Part shown: piece by piece, positions 58,428 to 64,000 of the stretch | How the letters are laid out: each line of letters opens with the position of its first letter | How positions within the stretch are numbered: the stretch's first letter is position 1 | Assembly: GCA_945910005.1 (NCBI GenBank) | Contig: OX246739.1 | Coordinates: 10,080,292 to 10,144,291, forward strand | Direction: 5' to 3' | Length of the DNA stretch: 64,000 nt | Origin: Isoperla grammatica | Lineage: Eukaryota > Arthropoda > Insecta > Plecoptera > Perlodidae | Program-made: the position numbers and the translations under genes | Notes under the pieces: generated by a model | Told to the model about the DNA's origin: nothing | Database searches by the model: none | The model's input: the letters and a program-made list of their open reading frames with translations, nothing else

Positions 58428-60547
58428 ATGGCCGAGTTTGTGAGGGGTGGACCAGGAACTGGAATTATCTTACCTAAAGAAAAACTTCATGGATCACCAA
58501 GTACTGGCAGTGACGAAGGCCACGATGTTGCAATCGGTGAAGAATTCGACCCATTTTTAGGAGACCCCGAAGAAGGAGAGGGAGGTGGCAATACAACTGT
58601 TGCACCTCCTGAGAATCAGTAAGTAGGGGCTAAGCCCCTGATGATTGGGGTGATTCATTGGTATTTTCGTAAACCTGGCGTACTGCCTAAACACTAACTC
58701 TTGGAATAGGCCTAGGCAAGGCTGAGCTCTAGGCCTAGACCACATACATACATGTCCTTAGATTGCATGGAGCCTAGGCCTCGTGTTAGTTCCTTCGATT
58801 ACACTAGGGCCCACACCTGTCACATACCACATGACACACCACACCAATACTAAGATCATTAACATTTGGCACCTCCTACCTAGCCTAAGCCCAGGTCAAC
58901 ACTGTATAGGATGTTTTACTGAATTGTGGTTTGCTATGTCTAGACCCAGGCCTAGGCATTACATTTGTTTGTGTATCCAACATAAAATATGCAACCTATG
59001 TGTTTACGTGTAGAAATATTGCTAAAATCTTATGTTGTTTACGGTAGCTCGTAACCCTACAGTTCGGGCGCTGGCACGCCACCTAGGGATGTGGGTTCAA
59101 ATCTCGCATTTAAGGAATTGGGTTATTGCCGTTTTCTTAAGTTGCAGGTAACGTAGCTTGGTGACACGTGAATCATTGCCACGATCCACATTGTTGCGAG
59201 CGCTTAGAAATAAAGTACTTTTTACATGGGCAGTTGGTAATATACTTCTAAATAGTTTGGGGGTGATTCCAATCCAAGTCAAATAAGTAAAATACAAATT
59301 TTTTTTAAGTCGACTTTCTCCAATTTTGATAAAACTTTGCACACACACTGATTTTATGGCAAACAACAACCCTGATTTATTTCAATTTTTTCTGACAAAC
59401 ATTTCCAAAAGTATACAAGGTCAAACATTTGACCTCAATGAGCACTTTTTGTGTATTTTGTTGTTAATCCAAGGATTAACTTGTAAAACGAAATGTAAAT
59501 ATTGTACTGGTAAAAAAACAGCTTCAAATGCAATTCCACATTATCCAAGTAGGCCTAGTAAGTAAGTAAGGTAAGTAAGGTTTTATTTCCATTTGTAGAC
59601 AGTAGTACATTTCATTACATAGCTGTAACAATATTGACCCATTGAATCATTGAATCATAGAGATTTTTGTGATAAGGGTATTTGGAAATTTGGCTCCCAT
59701 GTCAGTAAGACATGTTGTTAGTACAATGTAGCTTACGACTAAGAATAGGACAATATAAATATAACATAAAAGTATATCATTCCCAGGTAAGTTAGACTCG
59801 ATGATAGTCAATACAGGGCTTATAGTAACTAATAATTAAATGAATTTGAATTATATGAATTTACATAAAATTGTCAGAACATACATGTTCAGAACAGAAC
59901 ATACAAAAGTAAGTTACATATTATTAATTACACATAGAATTAAATTAATTTACTTTACTGTACAATACTGGTTGTCACCAAGGGCTAGAATTACAAGATG
60001 ATATTGTCCTCAATGTATTCCTTTACTGAGTAATAAGCTTTGGATAATAGAAACTTTTTTATGGAGTACTTAAAATTAGTTAATGATTAGGGCAGACCAG
60101 TGTTCCCTCACCTCAATCAGAGTATTTGAAAGATATTTTTAAATTACCAATCACTATCAATATTTAGACACAAGCTTAAATGTTCTAATATTTTGCAGCT
60201 AGCAATGCCAGTGCATATTAAAATTAAGTGAAAACTGTTTCACGGTGAAAACTGTTTCTAATAATTATTTCATACATTATAAGTAAATTTGTAATTGTAT
60301 ATATATTATGTGTCCTAATAAATAATAAAAAAAAAGTTTTCACTTAGCTCTTGTTATAAATCTTCTGGTTAATGGTAATGTTTCCTTAATTTCGTAGGTG
60401 GTACCATGGGAGACTAGATCGTTACACTGCAGAAGAGCGACTCTGGCAAGCTGCTAAAATGGGCAGTTACCTAGTGCGAGAAAGTGACAGAAAACCAGGC
60501 TCATATGTGCTCTCGTACTTGGGACGGACTGGAATAAATCACTTCAG
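58428..60547 (+). CDS. RASA1: RASA1 (p120 RasGAP), first two coding exons, partial
   Basis: Exon 58428-58618 starts at ATG and encodes 63 residues plus two bases, acidic and Gly-rich (EEFDPFLGDPEEGEGGG). Exon 60398-60547 joins in frame as NQWYHGRLDRYTAEERLWQA..., the start of an SH2 domain with the phosphotyrosine-binding arginine in YLVRES. It ends INHFR before GTAGGT. WYHGxLDR and RESDRKPGSYVLS point to the N-terminal SH2 of RASA1. Family role: cytosolic GTPase activator that docks on phosphotyrosines through SH2-SH3-SH2 and turns off Ras. The N-terminal extension is much shorter than the vertebrate one. The remaining exons lie beyond the window. Confidence 0.9.
58619..60397. other. RASA1 intron 1
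   Basis: TAGGCC repeats cluster at 58700-58780. A stretch at 59045-59110 ends in GGGTTCAAATCTC, a B-box-like sequence that may be a decayed tRNA-type SINE. A short (GTAAG)n run at 59555-59580 followed by TTTTATTT looks like a reverse-oriented retroelement tail. Nothing is coding. Confidence 0.4.
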
Positions 60548-60778
60548 GTAGGTATCCTGCTTAAGGCCGGTTCACACACTTTGCTGAGGATTATGGCTGG
60601 AAGTTGGACATACGGAAATGCGTGTTAGCGTTCACACGACATGTAGGCCTATGGCTAACGACTAGCGCTATGGCTAAGAAAAGTTAACTTTTAACTTCCA
60701 GCCATATCCTTATCCAGAATCAGGTCCATCCAATCAGAAGCTAGGATGTCTTTTTGCAAAAACCAATCTAATACAAAC

Positions 60779-61137
60779 TAGGGATGGGACGTTTAAGCGT
60801 TTAAACGTGGGTGTGGCTTTAAAATACAAATCAATACAATACAATACAACGTTTGTACTTTTTACGCCTCGTTTAAACGTGTGTACATAAGTATTTGTAT
60901 ATAACATATGGAGCAAATATTTTACAACGGAGCGTACTGCAGTAGGTACTAGTCTACTTTGGTAGTTTTTCTAGCTACAAATTGTAATTTTACCTTATGT
61001 TTCGGAACTTTTCGGTAATTTACTGCAAAGGTCATTTTATTCATCTCGTGGCCAGGGGTAGAGCGAATAAAACGATTAAACGCGAGTTTTAAACACGGTT
61101 AAACATTTAGGCTATTAAACGTATTTGCCCATCCCTT
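60779..61137. mobile_element. Probable hAT-type MITE
   Basis: It starts TAGGGATGGGACGTTTAA and ends ACGTATTTGCCCATCCCTT. GTTTAAACG and TTAAACG recur near both ends. No 8-bp duplication is visible because the right flank runs straight into the 81-bp array, so the right junction may be rearranged. Confidence 0.6.
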
Positions 61138-61139
61138 TT

Positions 61140-63996
61140 ACCTATACACATGTTGTTGCATTACATCCTTAAACTCGGCCGCCAGATGCATGTATGCTGT
61201 TTTAACCAAAGTAGTCAGATACCTTTACTCATGTTTTTATATGACATTCTTATACTCAGCCGCCAGTTGCGTGCACGCTGTTTCAACTAAAGTAAACAGA
61301 TAGGCCTATCTATCGTCATGCTGTCATATAACATTCTTATACTCAACTGACAGTTGCGTGCATGCTGTTTCAACTAAAGTTAACAGATACCTATTGTCAT
61401 GCTGTCATATAACATTCTTATACTCAGCCGCCAGTTGCGTGCACGCTGTTTCAACTAAAGTTAACTGATACCTATACACATGCTGTCTTATTACATTCTT
61501 ATACTCAGCCGCCAGTTGCGTGCACGCTGTTTCAACTAAAGTAAACAGATACCTATCGTCATGCTGTCATATAACATTCTTATACTCAACTGACAGTTGC
61601 GTGCATGCTGTTTCAACTAAAGTTAACAGATATCTATTGTCATGCTGTCATATAACATTCTTATACTCAGCCGCCAGTTGCGTGCACGCTGTTTCAACTA
61701 AAGTAAACAGACTCATGGTGTCATATTACATTCTTATTCTCAGCCGCCAGTTGCGTGGCAGCTGTTTCAACTAAAGCACACAGATACCTATAGCCTACTC
61801 ATGTTGTTAGATTACATTCTTATACTCAGCCGCCAGTTGCTTGCACGCTGTTTCAACTAAAGCACACAGATGCCTATACTCATGTTGTTATATTACATTC
61901 TTATACTCAGCCGCCAGTTGCGTGCACGCTTTTCAACTAAAGTAAACACTAAACAGATACTTATACTCATGGTGTCATATTACATTCTTATACTCAGCCG
62001 CCAGTTGCGGGGCTGCTGTTTCAACTAAAGTAAACAGATATCTATACTTATGTTGTTTTATTACATTCTAATACTCAGCCGCTAGTTGCGTGCACGCTGT
62101 TTCAACTAAAGTAAACAGATACCTATACTGATGTTGTTATATTACATTCTAATAGACAGCCGCCATTTGCGTGCACGCTGTTTCAACTAAAGTAAACAGA
62201 TACCTATACTCATGGTTTTTTATTACGTTCTTATACTCAACCACCAGTTGCGTGCACGCTGTTTAACCTAAAGCACACAGATACCTATACTAATGTTCTC
62301 ATATTACATTCTTATAGGCCTACTCAACCGCCAGTTGCCTGCACCCTGTTTCAACTAAAGCACACAGATACCTATACTCATGTTGTTATAATACATTCTT
62401 ATACGCAGCCGCCAGTTGCGTGCACGCTGTTTCAACTAAAGTAAACAGATACCTATACTCATGCTATCATATTACATTCTTATACTCAGCCGCCAGTTGC
62501 GTGCACGCTGTTTCAACGAAAGTAAACAGATACCTATCGTCATGCTGTCATATAACATTATACTCAGCCGCCAGTTGCGTGGCAGCTGTTTCAACTAAAG
62601 TAAACAGATACTTATATGCTGTCAAATTACATTCTTATACTCAACCGCCAGTTGCGGGCACGCTGTTTAACCTAAAGCACACAGATACCTATACTCATGC
62701 TATCATATTACATTCTTATACTCAGCCGCCAGTTGCGTGCACGCTGTTTTAATGAAAGTAAACAGATACCTATCGTCATGCTGTCATATAACATTCTTAT
62801 ACTCAGCCGCCAGTTGCGTGGCAGCTGTTTCAACTAAAGTAAACAGATACCTACTTATATGCTGTCATATTACATTCTTATACTCAACGGCCAGTTGCGT
62901 GCATGCTGTTTCAACTAAAGTAAACAGATACCTACTTATATGCTCTCATATTACATTCTTATACTCAACCGCCAGTTGCGTGCATGCTGTTTCAACTAAA
63001 GTAGTCAGATACCTATACTCATGTTGTTATTATACATTCTTATACTCAGCCCCCAGTTGCCTGCACGCTGTTTTAACCAAAGTAGACAGATACCTATACA
63101 CGTGTTATTATATTACATTCTTATACTCAGCCGCCAGTTGCGTGCCCGCTGTTTCAACTGAATCACACAGAAACCTAACCTAATGCTGTCAACTGTCATA
63201 TTACATTTTTTTCTCAACCGCCAGTTGCGTGCACGCTGTTTCAACGAAAGAACACAAATACCTATATAAAGCTGTCATATTTTATTCTTATACTCAACCG
63301 CCAGTTGGGTGCATGCTGTTTCACCTAAAGTAAACAGATACCTTTACTCATGATGTTATATTACATTCTTATACTCAACCGCCCAGTTGCGTGCACTCTG
63401 TTTCAACTAAAGTAAACAGATACCTATACTCATGTTGTTATAATACATTTTTATACTCAGCCGCCAGTTGCGTGGCTGCTGTTTCAACTAAAGTAAACAG
63501 ATACCAACTCTCATGTTATTTTGTTACATTCTTGTACCGGTACTCAACTACCAGTTGCGTGCACGCTGTTTCAACTAAAGTAAACAGATACCTATACTCA
63601 TGTTGTTATATTACATTCTTATACTCAACCACCAGTTGCTTGCACGCTGTTTCAACTAAAGTAAACAGATACCTATACTCATGCTGTCATATTACATTCT
63701 TATACTCAACCGCCAGTTGCATGTTCTCTGTTTCAACTAAAGTAAACAGATACCTATACTCATGCTGTCATATTACATTCTTATACTCAGCCGTCAGTTG
63801 CGTGGCTGCTGTTTCAACTAAAGTAAACAGATACCTATACTCATGCTGTCATATTACATTCTTATACTCAACCGCCAGTTGCATGTTCGCTGTTTCAACT
63901 AAAGTAGTCAGATACCTATACTCATGTTGTTATTATACATCCTTATACTCAACCCCCAGTTGCGTGCACGCTGTTTCAACTAAAGTAAACAGATAG
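61140..63996 (+). repeat. 81-bp minisatellite array, about 35 copies, runs off window
   Basis: It has the same unit as at 17630-18530 in the same orientation, here most often GTTGCGTGCACGCTGTTTCA...ATACTCAGCCGCCA. Copies carry scattered point changes and short indels, so several do not keep a common frame. The perfect palindrome GCGTGCACGC occurs in most units. It lies in RASA1 intron 2, reaching at least 63996. Confidence 0.95.
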
Positions 63997-64000
63997 GGCC

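Noticed and set aside
61140..63996. CRISPR-like array
   Set aside because: The whole 81-bp unit is repeated; there are no unique spacers between short repeats, and the setting is an animal intron.
61520..63996. Repeat-protein gene made of 27-residue units
   Set aside because: Open frames arise because the unit is 81 bp and stop-free in one frame; indels break the frame repeatedly, and the array lies inside the RASA1 intron without splice-supported exons.

Overview
The window is animal genomic DNA: spliced genes with GT-AG introns, TE-rich introns and a compact gene order. The gene content (dual oxidase, RNF126-type E3 ligase, MCM9, RASA1), a LINE, many hAT-type MITEs and heavy use of the palindromic hexamer repeat TAGGCC suggest a marine invertebrate, probably a deuterostome such as an echinoderm or hemichordate. 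The species assignment is inference only. All exon models below were built by hand from splice sites, reading-frame continuity and recalled protein-family sequence, without a database search.

Layout. (1) 347-14331, + strand: the C-terminal 888 codons of a dual oxidase (DUOX) in 14 exons, its peroxidase half lying upstream of the window. Its introns hold a palindromic insertion, an hAT MITE, LINE 3' fragments, AAT microsatellites and a TA-flanked MITE that ends 21 nt before an exon. (2) 14332-22186: intergenic. It holds an inverted-repeat (foldback) structure, an 81-bp minisatellite array joined to it, and a 5'-truncated LINE with a frameshifted reverse transcriptase. (3) 22187-36792, + strand: a complete eight-exon RNF126/RNF115-like RING-H2 ubiquitin ligase. 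Its RING domain is split by a 7.1-kb intron, and the next intron contains three transposons nested inside one another. (4) 36793-48251: convergent intergenic DNA with several inverted repeats and a 43-bp minisatellite, and no recognised gene. (5) 58025-48252, - strand: a complete ten-exon MCM9 (about 990 aa), with three hAT-type MITEs and a tRNA-derived SINE in introns. (6) 58428 onward, + strand: the first two coding exons of RASA1 (RasGAP), head-to-head with MCM9 across about 400 bp. The following intron contains a second, larger array of the same 81-bp minisatellite, which runs off the window.

The four genes are functionally unrelated: H2O2 production, protein ubiquitination, recombination helicase and Ras inactivation. 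The only layout with likely shared control is the MCM9/RASA1 divergent pair. The richest material is in the transposons. There are at least six hAT-type MITEs, four of them with 8-bp target duplications, and each repeats its own short palindrome near its ends. There is also a three-deep transposon nest and two arrays of one 81-bp satellite 43 kb apart.
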